Part shown: positions 37,696 to 46,918 of the stretch, piece after piece | Layout: each line of letters opens with the position of its first letter | Numbering within the stretch: position 1 is the stretch's first letter | Assembly (NCBI GenBank): GCA_020627785.1 | Contig: JAHDGF010000002.1 | Location: 62,001 to 126,000 of the forward strand | Origin: Saprospiraceae bacterium | GTDB taxonomy: Bacteria > Bacteroidota > Bacteroidia > Chitinophagales > Saprospiraceae | Length of the DNA stretch: 64,000 nt | Direction of reading: 5' to 3' | Translations under genes and position numbers: made by a program | The notes under the pieces: model-generated | Told to the model about the DNA's origin: nothing | What the model saw: only the letters and a program-made list of their open reading frames with translations | Database searches by the model: none

Positions 37696-38073
37696 ATGCA
37701 AAGTAACATGATTAACTGGATTGAAATTCCTGTAAATGACATGGAAAGAGCCATCCAATTTTATAATCATGTCTTTCAACTTAAGCTCAAAAGCATGGGT
37801 TTAGGTGATGAAAAAATGGCTTGGTTCCCATTTGATAGTAAACTCCCTGGTATCTCTGGATCACTGGTTAAACATGAAAAATTCTATAAGCCATCACCAT
37901 GGGGAGTGGTCATATATTTCTCTGTGGATAACATTGAAAACACACTAGAAAAGGTGGATGAAATGGGTACCGAAGTCATCCAACGCAAAAAACTCATCTC
38001 ACTTGAACATGGATATATGGCTCTATTCTTAGATTCTGAAGGAAACAGAATAGCGCTTCACAGTAAAAGTTAA
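37696..38073 (+). CDS. VOC family (glyoxalase-fold) protein
   Basis: A single vicinal-oxygen-chelate module: NWIEIPVNDMERAIQFYNHVF at the start and ALFLDSEGNRIALHS at the end, 125 residues. Such proteins are metal-dependent lyases, dioxygenases or resistance proteins; the substrate cannot be told. The stop overlaps the convergent outer-membrane gene by 4 nt. Confidence 0.88.
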   Translation: MQSNMINWIEIPVNDMERAIQFYNHVFQLKLKSMGLGDEKMAWFPFDSKLPGISGSLVKHEKFYKPSPWGVVIYFSVDNIENTLEKVDEMGTEVIQRKKLISLEHGYMALFLDSEGNRIALHSKS

Positions 38074-38969
38074 AACTGAAATCCAAGAGAAACTTGGAAA
38101 CCAATTTTACGATCAAAGTCGTCTCTAAAAATAAAGCTATTATCAAAAGTTACTTCATCCGGGACTTCCTCTAAAGAATAATCATACTCTTGTCTTGTAA
38201 TATCCAACAACCCATAATCAAAAGTTCCACGCACATATAAACCAGGATTAATGTAGTAGGCAATTCCACCTGTCAATGCCAGGTCAAATGCCCGGATCAA
38301 GTTCTTATCCACTTCTTCATTAAAGTAACGGTAAGCACCGATGTTTTTCCTAAAACTATGCAGTTCCTTATCTCCATCACCATCTCTATCATAATTAATG
38401 GTCAGTTGCGCAGTGTTAGAATTATTAAAATCTAAAGCCTCATCTACATTATAATTAAAGTTTAAAGTCTGGTCAAAGCTAATGGGACAAGTAGGATCAA
38501 AATTATCAAAATCAAGATTTCCTTGGCCTATTGATCCTGCCACAAATTCTAGGTTTACACCTCCAAAAAGTTCTATTTTTTTAATTGGCTTAATAACCGC
38601 CTGTAGAGGTACCGCGAAAGTATTAAAGGTCCTTTTTAGCGTGTATTTTCCTTGCCCAAATTCAACATTACGCGTCGAACTTGTGGCTGTATTTACGTCG
38701 ACAAAAGTGAAAACTTGCCCTTCGTTCTCTAACAAACTAGATTTCTGTATGTAAAGTATTTCTGTTCGTACACCGAAATAATCATTAAAATAATAGGTTC
38801 CTGTTATTCCAAAGTGAAAACCACCACTAAGGTTTTGTGTCTCTTGACTTTCTAAGGGACCTAGCATTTTATAAAAGTTCTGACCTGCTCTAACGCCAAT
38901 TTTCAAATCTTGTGCACTACTCACCTTAGCCATAGCCAACATTAATATTAATAACGTTATTCTTCTCAT
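38070..38969 (-). CDS. Outer-membrane beta-barrel protein (PorT-like family)
   Basis: The ATG at 38969 gives the signal peptide MRRITLLILMLAMAKVSSAQ; an ATG 10 codons upstream would bury it. The 280-residue rest shows amphipathic strands of an OmpW/PorT-type barrel (DLKIGVRAGQNFY, YYFNDYFGVRTEILYIQKSS) and ends with aromatic FQVSLGFQF, the typical outer-membrane C-terminus. A specific role is not evident. Confidence 0.85.
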   Translation of the reverse strand: MRRITLLILMLAMAKVSSAQDLKIGVRAGQNFYKMLGPLESQETQNLSGGFHFGITGTYYFNDYFGVRTEILYIQKSSLLENEGQVFTFVDVNTATSSTRNVEFGQGKYTLKRTFNTFAVPLQAVIKPIKKIELFGGVNLEFVAGSIGQGNLDFDNFDPTCPISFDQTLNFNYNVDEALDFNNSNTAQLTINYDRDGDGDKELHSFRKNIGAYRYFNEEVDKNLIRAFDLALTGGIAYYINPGLYVRGTFDYGLLDITRQEYDYSLEEVPDEVTFDNSFIFRDDFDRKIGFQVSLGFQF

Positions 38970-39087
38970 CAATTGAAATTCTTTACTTATTAAACACAAT
39001 AGAAAGGATTAGATTTTTAGACAGCGCAAAAATACAATCCTCTTATTACTTCAATGTATCTTCGGGCATTTATTGGCATATTTAATC

Positions 39088-39771
39088 ATGGCGCGACGTA
39101 ATAAGTTAATGAAGTTTGCGGAAATGAGATCATTTCCTAATGTGTATCAGAATTTTGATCCAAAGGACCCTAAATTATTGGGAATAAACGATGAATATTT
39201 CCAACTCAAAGGCCAGTGGGCTGAAAAACATTTCAAGAATAATAACCCAATTACCTTGGAACTAGGCTGTGGGAGAGGAGAATACAGTCTAGCGCTCGCT
39301 CAAATGTATCCAGAAAGGAATTTTATTGGAGTTGATATAAAGGGAGCAAGAATTTGGAAAGGAGCGACGATTGCTACTGAAAAGGGTTTAAGCAACATCG
39401 CCTTCCTAAGGACCAAAATTGAACAAATTGACCTATTCTTTGGGCCTAATGAAGTAGAAGAAATATGGATTACCTTCCCTGATCCTTTTGTTGCTAAAGA
39501 AAATAGACGGATGACCGCCCATAGCTTCCTCGACAGGTACAAGAAATTCTTGAAACAAGGACATACGGTAAACTTAAAAACTGATGCAATCAGTTTATAT
39601 GAATTTACCAAAGAGGTTTTAGCCGATCGAAAGGATGTTGAGATACAGGAAGATAATTCAGATATCTATGCTGGTGAGGTCTCTGAAATACTAAATGTCA
39701 AGACCTATTATGAGAAAATATGGTTGGCAGAAGGAAAGAAAATCACCTATCTACGATTTATCCTTAATTAA
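39088..39771 (+). CDS. trmB: tRNA (guanine-N7-)-methyltransferase
   Basis: The ATG at 39088 is chosen over a TTG 5 codons upstream. The Rossmann methyltransferase has the SAM motif LELGCGRGEYSLAL, FIGVDIKGARIWKG, and the TrmB signature ITFPDPFVAKENRRMT. It methylates G46 of tRNA variable loops. The length of 227 residues is typical. Confidence 0.95.
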   Translation: MARRNKLMKFAEMRSFPNVYQNFDPKDPKLLGINDEYFQLKGQWAEKHFKNNNPITLELGCGRGEYSLALAQMYPERNFIGVDIKGARIWKGATIATEKGLSNIAFLRTKIEQIDLFFGPNEVEEIWITFPDPFVAKENRRMTAHSFLDRYKKFLKQGHTVNLKTDAISLYEFTKEVLADRKDVEIQEDNSDIYAGEVSEILNVKTYYEKIWLAEGKKITYLRFILN

Positions 39772-39773
39772 TT

Positions 39774-39781
39774 TACCTTTG
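39774..39781 (+). promoter_or_regulatory. -7 promoter element before the PfkB gene
   Basis: TACCTTTG, a TAnnTTTG match, begins 2 nt after the trmB stop and lies 17 nt before the ATG at 39798. Confidence 0.55.
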
Positions 39782-39797
39782 CACAAAATTGAAAATA

Positions 39798-40709
39798 ATG
39801 GAATTACTTACAGTTGGAACAGTAGCTTTTGATGATATAACCACTCCTTTTGGCAGAGCTGAAAAGGTTGTTGGTGGCGCTGGTTTATATAGTGCAATTG
39901 CCGCTTCATATTTCACTGGACCAGTAAACCTAGTGTCTATCATAGGTGGAGATTGGCCTAAAGAAGAACTTAATGCTCTTGAAGAAAGAGGAATTGATAC
40001 TGATGGGATTGAAGTTGTTGAAGATGGCAAATCGTTTTTTTGGGCAGGTAAATATCATGATGATATGAACGGTAGAGATACATTGGCGACAGAGCTTAAT
40101 GTATTGGCAGATTTTAATCCAGTATTACCGGAACATTTCAAAGACAGTAAGTATGTCCTCTTAGGTAATTTAACGCCAGAAGTCCAAGCAAAGGTTTTAG
40201 ATCAAATGGAGGATACAACCTTAGTTGTTCTAGATACCATGAACTTTTGGATGGATGTAGCGCTTGATGCTCTAAAAAAAGTAATTGCGAGGGTTGATGT
40301 AATTACCATTAACGATGAAGAAGCACGACAGCTTTCTGGAGAATATTCTCTAGTAAAAGCCGCAGAGAAAATATTAACCATGGGACCTAAATATTTGATC
40401 ATCAAAAAAGGAGAGCATGGTGCTTTACTTTTTGGTGAAGGTCAAATGTTTTTTGCTCCTGCCCTTCCGCTCGCAGAGGTAAAAGATCCAACTGGTGCTG
40501 GAGATAGTTTTGCTGGTGGGTTCTTAGGTTATATAGCTAAGACCGGAGACATATCATTTGACAACATGAAAAGAGCAATCATTCACGGTTCTGCCATGGC
40601 TTCATTTTGTGTTGAAGACTTCAGTATTGAAAGAGTAAAAGGGCTTAGCGATCTAGAAATAAATGAACGCCTAGAAACTTTTAAGAAGTTATCTCATTAC
40701 GAGCTATAG
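39798..40709 (+). CDS. PfkB family sugar/nucleoside kinase
   Basis: The ATG at 39798 (MELLTVGTVAFDDI) fits the promoter element better than the TTG 9 nt upstream. A ribokinase-fold kinase: VGGAGLYSAIAASYF near the N-terminus and the catalytic PTGAGDSFAGGF near residue 237. The GAGD aspartate is the catalytic base. The substrate may be a sugar, nucleoside or inositol; I cannot choose. Confidence 0.9.
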   Translation: MELLTVGTVAFDDITTPFGRAEKVVGGAGLYSAIAASYFTGPVNLVSIIGGDWPKEELNALEERGIDTDGIEVVEDGKSFFWAGKYHDDMNGRDTLATELNVLADFNPVLPEHFKDSKYVLLGNLTPEVQAKVLDQMEDTTLVVLDTMNFWMDVALDALKKVIARVDVITINDEEARQLSGEYSLVKAAEKILTMGPKYLIIKKGEHGALLFGEGQMFFAPALPLAEVKDPTGAGDSFAGGFLGYIAKTGDISFDNMKRAIIHGSAMASFCVEDFSIERVKGLSDLEINERLETFKKLSHYEL

Positions 40710-40875
40710 TTTCTTTCATATTTACTGAACAATAGGCAGAGATGTCATTTAACTCCTTATCCGGAATGACAGCATCAATGTAAATGGCTTTGACTTCATC
40801 TATCTTAAGAAGTTCTTCTTTAGATATAAAGACCAACAATAGCAGGTATAGACTGGCTAATGCGAGTTTTTTCAT
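40681..40875 (-). CDS. Possible small exported protein (64 aa)
   Basis: The ORF starts MKKLALASLYLLLLVFI, a plausible signal or anchor, 16 nt after the stop of the large protease on the same strand, and its 3' end overlaps the convergent PfkB gene by 29 nt. Remaining residues are acidic with one cysteine. No family recognised; position and the MKK start favour a real gene but the evidence is thin. Confidence 0.42.
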   Translation of the reverse strand: MKKLALASLYLLLLVFISKEELLKIDEVKAIYIDAVIPDKELNDISAYCSVNMKETIARNEITS

Positions 40876-40891
40876 ATAATGTTTGGTTTGG

Positions 40892-43800
40892 CTAAAAAAT
40901 GATCAACTTTTCTACAGTTGTCACATTTTTTAACTCTAATTCTATCAGGTACACTCCTGGCTTTAATTGTGAAACATCTGTAAAATGCTTCTCTCCTCTG
41001 AAATTGAATTGCCTAATTCTTTTACCAGAAATGTCATAAATCCCGACTTCAACGTTTTGATAATCAATATTTCCGTCAATAATTATAGAATTATCAGTTG
41101 GATTTGGAAATATTTCTAAGTGGTTTAAGATCGTCTCAGTAGTATTAACTGAGCCTTCAATTATAAAATTGTATGTACTTGTGTAAAATTGAGAACAAGC
41201 ATTAAATGAAGACATCCTAAAGTAGTATTCGCCATTAGGAACAATGGGACCATTAAAGGAATTCGTAGAACTGGAGAATTCTTCAGACCAAATAATATTC
41301 TGAAAATTTTCATCATCTGCTATCTCGGCAATATATCCATCACTATTATTGGCCTCCCAATTAAAGGACCCAATCCAATCAGTTGTTACTCCATTTATAT
41401 CTGGCGAAAATGAAGTAATCTCAGAACTCAATATCTGATGAAGCGTAATTTTTGTTTCATCAAGCAAGCCCAAGTTTAAGTAAATTTCTTGTTCTCCCAT
41501 ATCCAGCTGACTTAAGTTATTTAACCTAAGATCAAGGACTCCACTACCCTGTAAAGGCAGGAATGAATCATCAAAGTCTATAGACTCTCCCACTAAGTTT
41601 TCTAAGGTAGCTGTGTTGATTACTTGGCCTTTCGTGTCGTAGTAAATTCTAAATATTGCTTCTTGACCAGCACATATAAATTTCTCTGGTTCAAGATTAA
41701 TAGCAAGTGCTTCAGTTACCCCAGAAAAGCATAATTCAATTTCCCAAGAATTTAATTGACCGCCATCAAGATTGTAGGTGTCGTTTACTTGCAGTGTCCA
41801 AGGACCATCTGTATTGTTAACAAATAAATTAGATAATGGACTTTCTGGTTTATAACTATCCCCATTTAAAGGTGGACATGGATAATTAGTCAAACCAGAT
41901 TGGTCATCAAAACCTATGAAAATATCTTCATGATTGTCACAGGGTGATTGCATTAAAATACTCGTTCCTTGATTGTCTGGCGCATATAACACAATATCCA
42001 AGTCACTGATATAAGTATGACTGATGTCGAGGTTTAATATATTGACATCGTCTACTACCAATGGGTAATCAATAAAAATATCTGAATTTATGGTGTTGAG
42101 ACCTGCCTCAGGTAACTCTAAAGGCGGGCCTTCAGATTTGAAACTTAAACAAAACAAAGATGAAGTAGTAAAACTATATACCTCAGACCAAGCACTTTCT
42201 CCACAAGTATTTATGGTCTTCACCCGCCAGAAATAAGTTGATTCTTCTTCAAGGCCTGTAACAACACCAGTCGTTGAATCTGCAAAATCTTGTTGAAAAA
42301 CAAGAGAAGTAAAATCCTCCGATTCACTTACTTCTAATTGATAATAGGTCGTTTGATTTTCCTCGGACCACTCCAAATTCTGAGAGGTACTTGCGTTAGA
42401 AAATTCATCTTGTGGAAAAATTAGATCAACAATTGATGGGGAGCCATTATCAATATTTAATCTAGCGGTGACGGTTCCTTCACTTATTCCATCTGTAGTG
42501 GTGACTTTTATCACATAAGATCCGAATTCAACCGTTGAAGGAATTTCTAACCTTATTTCGCCAATCTCACCTGGTGTTATATTTTCAGATACTTCTAAAA
42601 GGTTTACACCATTCGGCAAATCTTCTACTTCAATATTTATGAAGTTCTGATATGCATTACTTGTTGTTAGTTCCAGCGTTAAAAAACCATCTGCTGAATT
42701 ACAAAAATCATAAATGGCTAAATCTAAAACAGGTAAAAAATCTCCTTCGAAACCATCCAGAAATAGCACGCCTGTGTTGTCAGGATCCAACCAAGGTTTT
42801 AGCGACCCTGATACTGTATTGTTTCCTAACCATGATCTAGCCATCCGACCAAATCGATCAAAAAGATCATTTGTACATGCTGCTTGTCCTCCTCTTAACT
42901 GACCAATTATTTGTTTTGAATTATTAAACAAAGGCGATCCAGAACTACCTCCCTCGGTGGTTCCAATGTCCCAATCACTCACATAGATATAATTAATGGA
43001 ATTATTAGATGTGAGCTGATCGAACTCAAAGCTTATTCTTTTTTCCTCTACTCCTGGGTGATGAATACAAATAGCTTCAGAAGGATATACATCCTCCGCA
43101 TTCCAACCAGCATAAAATGGATTAAATTGATCTGGAACTGGAGAGTTTAATTCTAGCAAAGTAAAATCTGTATTCTCTCCACTTGCCCTAAGTATGGAAC
43201 CCATATTAAATTGATCAAAACTACCGTCGCCTTCATCTGAATTATCCGACGATCCTAATTCTCTGCAATAGGAGTTCTCATAATTCCAATAAACAACAAT
43301 GGATGCATCCGTAGCACTATTTACACCACAATGATCTGCAGTTAAAAAATAAGGGGTTTTATCTTGTCTTGTATTATTTATCAAAGCCCCTGTGCAGGTT
43401 GCTACACCATTGATATGATAAGCACCTACCGAGCGAATAATGTCACGATATTGATCCACCATTTCAAATCCATCTTCTTCACCACAAATAACATCGAGGT
43501 TACAATCTCCCGATATTGCAGATGAAAAATCCAAATAATCATGACTGACCTTCGTCAAATTGAATTGCAGTTCCTCTTTTTTATCAGAAGGGACAATAAG
43601 TATCAAGTAAATTTCATCTCCTCTAATCAGTGGAGACCAAAATTCTTTATGATCTTTGTTGTCCTTTTCAGTAAAAGGACCCTTAATATCATTCCCTGAT
43701 TTATTAGAAATGTAAAATAGACTACTTTCTGGAAGCTTAAAATTGTTAAACCCAAGGTTAAGGGAATATGCATTAGGAGATTGAATAATCAAATGCCATT

Positions 43801-44074
43801 GTAACTCTGAGTCATTATATTCTTCCCATTTTCCATGGGTTTCCGGGGTAATATTTACGGAAACTCCCTTAGCAAAATGAACAGGCCTTCCATCAATTTG
43901 TGATTTTAACTCGGTCTTAATTAAAGCGGAATTATCCTGAGTCGGCAGGGTAATTGTATTATTTAAGTTAGACGAAATTTTAGATATGATTTGCTTTGCT
44001 TGACCAAAGCCGAGGTGCGATGCACTCAATACCAATACTACACCAATAATATATCTAATATAACGTCTACCCAT
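40892..44074 (-). CDS. Secreted trypsin-like endopeptidase (lysyl endopeptidase type) with P-domain and T9SS sorting domain
   Basis: After a signal peptide (1-24) and a beta-rich propeptide of about 190 residues comes an S1-type protease domain with the triad H248 (LTADHCG), D303 (TDFTLLEL) and S378 (GGSSGSPLF). It looks like Achromobacter-type lysyl endopeptidases, which cut after lysine. Downstream are a fibronectin-III-like domain (TYFWRVKTINTCGESAWSE), a proprotein-convertase P-domain (ISDLDIVLYAP, GPWTLQVND), a second FN3-like unit and a type A sorting domain (IFPNPTDNSIIIDG). At 1060 residues it is a large surface or released protease. Confidence 0.9.
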   Translation of the reverse strand: MGRRYIRYIIGVVLVLSASHLGFGQAKQIISKISSNLNNTITLPTQDNSALIKTELKSQIDGRPVHFAKGVSVNITPETHGKWEEYNDSELQWHLIIQSPNAYSLNLGFNNFKLPESSLFYISNKSGNDIKGPFTEKDNKDHKEFWSPLIRGDEIYLILIVPSDKKEELQFNLTKVSHDYLDFSSAISGDCNLDVICGEEDGFEMVDQYRDIIRSVGAYHINGVATCTGALINNTRQDKTPYFLTADHCGVNSATDASIVVYWNYENSYCRELGSSDNSDEGDGSFDQFNMGSILRASGENTDFTLLELNSPVPDQFNPFYAGWNAEDVYPSEAICIHHPGVEEKRISFEFDQLTSNNSINYIYVSDWDIGTTEGGSSGSPLFNNSKQIIGQLRGGQAACTNDLFDRFGRMARSWLGNNTVSGSLKPWLDPDNTGVLFLDGFEGDFLPVLDLAIYDFCNSADGFLTLELTTSNAYQNFINIEVEDLPNGVNLLEVSENITPGEIGEIRLEIPSTVEFGSYVIKVTTTDGISEGTVTARLNIDNGSPSIVDLIFPQDEFSNASTSQNLEWSEENQTTYYQLEVSESEDFTSLVFQQDFADSTTGVVTGLEEESTYFWRVKTINTCGESAWSEVYSFTTSSLFCLSFKSEGPPLELPEAGLNTINSDIFIDYPLVVDDVNILNLDISHTYISDLDIVLYAPDNQGTSILMQSPCDNHEDIFIGFDDQSGLTNYPCPPLNGDSYKPESPLSNLFVNNTDGPWTLQVNDTYNLDGGQLNSWEIELCFSGVTEALAINLEPEKFICAGQEAIFRIYYDTKGQVINTATLENLVGESIDFDDSFLPLQGSGVLDLRLNNLSQLDMGEQEIYLNLGLLDETKITLHQILSSEITSFSPDINGVTTDWIGSFNWEANNSDGYIAEIADDENFQNIIWSEEFSSSTNSFNGPIVPNGEYYFRMSSFNACSQFYTSTYNFIIEGSVNTTETILNHLEIFPNPTDNSIIIDGNIDYQNVEVGIYDISGKRIRQFNFRGEKHFTDVSQLKPGVYLIELELKNVTTVEKLIIF

Positions 44075-44213
44075 AAATTCAAATTTACCAAATGTATAAC
44101 ACTATTAAACGGTGGACATAGGTAAGTTTTGTATGCTTCCAACAATTTACTTCCCCCTAGTGCTAATCAACATCATTATAGAACAATGAAAAACGAATTT
44201 ACAATTGAATAAC

Positions 44214-46826
44214 ATGAGAATGTTTTTTGTGCATCTTATGTTGTGTATGGCGACATATTGCTTTGCACAACAAAAGGACATGGTATATGGTATTGATTCT
44301 ATTTCTTTAAGTGAAATAGCTTTCAGCAATTCTGAAGTCATCAATAACGGTTTATTCAAAGTAATTTACTTTGAAAAAGAATTCAAAACCAGACTTAAGT
44401 CTGTTCCAACAAGATCAGAAAATATTGATATTTCTGATTTACCGACAATTTCTCTCCCATTACCTACTGGAGAAAATATGAAGTTCTACATAGAAGAGGC
44501 TTCAATCATGCATCCAAAATTGCAGGAAAAATTTCCAGAGATCAGATCTTACATTGGTTATGGAGTTAAAGACTCTCACATCTCTTTAAGATTTTCTGTC
44601 TCCCCTGAAGAGTATAACTTCTCTATATATGGTCCAGGCTTTAAGCAAGTATCGATAGCCCAAAATTCTTTCAATAAGGATCTCTATGATGTTTTTTATA
44701 AAAAAGATCTAACCACTAAAGATGGACAACCTATTTTTCATTGTTCCTTTGATCCTTCGATTCACAAACCAGATGGCGAAATAACACCACAAGAAACTAG
44801 ATCAAATAATGGGGACCAGTTTTTAAGAGAGTATAGATTGGCTGTTGCTTGTACGGGTGAGTATGCAAGTTATCATGGCGGAACTTCCACAGATGCAATG
44901 GCTGCGATAAATCAAACAATGACGAAAGTAAATGCGATATACGAAAGGGATTTTTCTATCCGCATGATTCTAGTCCCGAACAATGATTTACTAATATATA
45001 CCGATTCTAACTCCGATCCATTTACAAATGGGAATGCTGGAGTTATGATCGATCAAAATAGAGACAATACTAATCTTGTAATAGGTTCATCCAATTATGA
45101 CATCGGTCATTTATTCGGTACAGCTGGATCTGGGCTTGCATATTTAAATGGACCCTGTGGTGCGAATAAAGCTAGAGCAGTTTCAGCGATTGGTAATCCG
45201 ATCGGAGATGCTTTTGATGTTGATTATGTGTGTCATGAAATAGGACATCAATTTGGTGCCAACCATATACAATATAATTCTTGCAATAGAAACAATTCAA
45301 CTGCCGTCGAACCTGGAAGTGGTTCAACGATTATGGGCTACGCCGGCATCTGTTCGCCTAATATTCAGAATAACAGCGACCCATACTTCAATGGAATTAA
45401 TGTGGAAGAAATTGAAAACTTTACAACAGTAGGAAATGGAAACACCTGTTCAACGAATATAAATTTAGGTAACAATTTTCCGTCAGTTGATGCTGGCTTA
45501 AATTATGCGATTCCCCATTCTACCCCTTTTACATTAACCGCTTCCGCAAATGATATTGATGGAGATGAACTGAGTTATTGTTGGGAACAAAAAGATAATA
45601 TTGGAAGTGATCAACAACCTCCTATATCTAGTAATAGCAATGGTCCTTTGTTCAGAAGCTTTGAACCTAGCCTTGATTCAATCAGATATTTCCCTAGCTT
45701 AAACAATATCATAAATGATGATGCCTCAACTTGGGAAGTACTTCCCTCTGTCGGTAGAACATTAAATTTTACTGTAACGGTACGAGACAATGTGTCAAGT
45801 AATGGTCTCACCTCAAATGATGATGTACAACTAACTGTAGATGGCAATAGTGGTCCTTTTGTTGTTTCCTCTCCTAACGCAGCAGTACAATGGCTGACTG
45901 GTGAAACTAAAACCATTGCTTGGGATGTGGCTAACACAAATCAAGCGCCCATTAATTGTGGAATGGTAGATATTTTATTGTCTCTAGATGGTGGGTATAC
46001 TTACCCAATTACCCTTGCTACTAATGTAACGAATGATGGTACCCATGACATCATTGTGCCAAATCATTCTACATCATTTGCAAGAATTAGAATAAACGCG
46101 AGTAACAATATTTTCTTCGATATTTCGGATATGGACTTTGGAATTAACCTTCCTCCGTTCCCAAGTTACTGTACTGTCAACTACAACAATAATTCATGCA
46201 GTACAAATGACTACATTGATGATGTTACTTTCAATACCATCAGTAATACACAAACGGGTTGCGCAACAGATGGAAACAACTATAGTGATTATACTCAGAT
46301 GATCACAACCGTAAATCTGGGTTCAAATTATAATCTTACAGTTAAGCCTACTCCTAATTATGCAGAATACATTGCAGCCTACATTGATTGGAATTTAGAT
46401 GGAGACTTTTTAGATGTTGATGAGTTTATCGACCTTGGACACACTCCTGCAGGAACGGATGTTACCAGCACTATTAATATTCCTAATACAACCAGTACAG
46501 GTTATAAATTACTGCGTGTAGTTAGTAGATATGGAACTACTCCGTTAATTGCTACAGATGGTTGTGGCATTGGTCTTAATTATGGGGAGACTGAAGATTA
46601 CTTAATCAATGTTGTTATTCCTTGTAATTTCAATGAATCGGTGACAACCAATTACACTGCTAATGATGTAGAAGTTATCAGCGCAGAAAATAATGTCATT
46701 GCTAATAATTTGATTTCTGCTGGTGCTAATATTACTTACATAGCTGGCAATAGCATTCAATTAAACAATGGGTTTTCGCTACAAGCCGGTGCAACTTTTG
46801 AAGCCTTCATTGGTCCTTGCCAGTAA
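44214..46826 (+). CDS. Secreted reprolysin-like zinc metalloprotease with GEVED and 3-coathanger domains
   Basis: The ATG at 44214 gives a signal peptide ending CFAQ. The metzincin motif HEIGHQFGANH near residue 340 supplies three zinc ligands; a conserved Met follows in STIMGYAGIC. The pro-region is about 190 residues. Behind the catalytic domain lie Ig-like domains, a GEVED domain (YIDWNLDGDFLDVDEFIDLG, ending ETEDYLINV) and a C-terminal 3-coathanger stack domain (NSIQLNNGFSLQAGATFEAF). The last replaces the usual type A sorting domain and is thought to be a T9SS-associated tail in this lineage. Confidence 0.88.
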   Translation: MRMFFVHLMLCMATYCFAQQKDMVYGIDSISLSEIAFSNSEVINNGLFKVIYFEKEFKTRLKSVPTRSENIDISDLPTISLPLPTGENMKFYIEEASIMHPKLQEKFPEIRSYIGYGVKDSHISLRFSVSPEEYNFSIYGPGFKQVSIAQNSFNKDLYDVFYKKDLTTKDGQPIFHCSFDPSIHKPDGEITPQETRSNNGDQFLREYRLAVACTGEYASYHGGTSTDAMAAINQTMTKVNAIYERDFSIRMILVPNNDLLIYTDSNSDPFTNGNAGVMIDQNRDNTNLVIGSSNYDIGHLFGTAGSGLAYLNGPCGANKARAVSAIGNPIGDAFDVDYVCHEIGHQFGANHIQYNSCNRNNSTAVEPGSGSTIMGYAGICSPNIQNNSDPYFNGINVEEIENFTTVGNGNTCSTNINLGNNFPSVDAGLNYAIPHSTPFTLTASANDIDGDELSYCWEQKDNIGSDQQPPISSNSNGPLFRSFEPSLDSIRYFPSLNNIINDDASTWEVLPSVGRTLNFTVTVRDNVSSNGLTSNDDVQLTVDGNSGPFVVSSPNAAVQWLTGETKTIAWDVANTNQAPINCGMVDILLSLDGGYTYPITLATNVTNDGTHDIIVPNHSTSFARIRINASNNIFFDISDMDFGINLPPFPSYCTVNYNNNSCSTNDYIDDVTFNTISNTQTGCATDGNNYSDYTQMITTVNLGSNYNLTVKPTPNYAEYIAAYIDWNLDGDFLDVDEFIDLGHTPAGTDVTSTINIPNTTSTGYKLLRVVSRYGTTPLIATDGCGIGLNYGETEDYLINVVIPCNFNESVTTNYTANDVEVISAENNVIANNLISAGANITYIAGNSIQLNNGFSLQAGATFEAFIGPCQ

Positions 46827-46918
46827 TCTCTTACTTGTAAAGACATTATATATTAATTTAAGTTAACAATTCGTACGAAGGGCTGTAGTCTTGTATATTT
46901 ATATAGAAAATATATAAT

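Noticed and set aside
40892-44074. Reading the large protease as a general trypsin
   Set aside because: The GSSGS serine loop and long pro-region fit lysyl-endopeptidase-type S1 proteases better, though lysine specificity itself is not proven.
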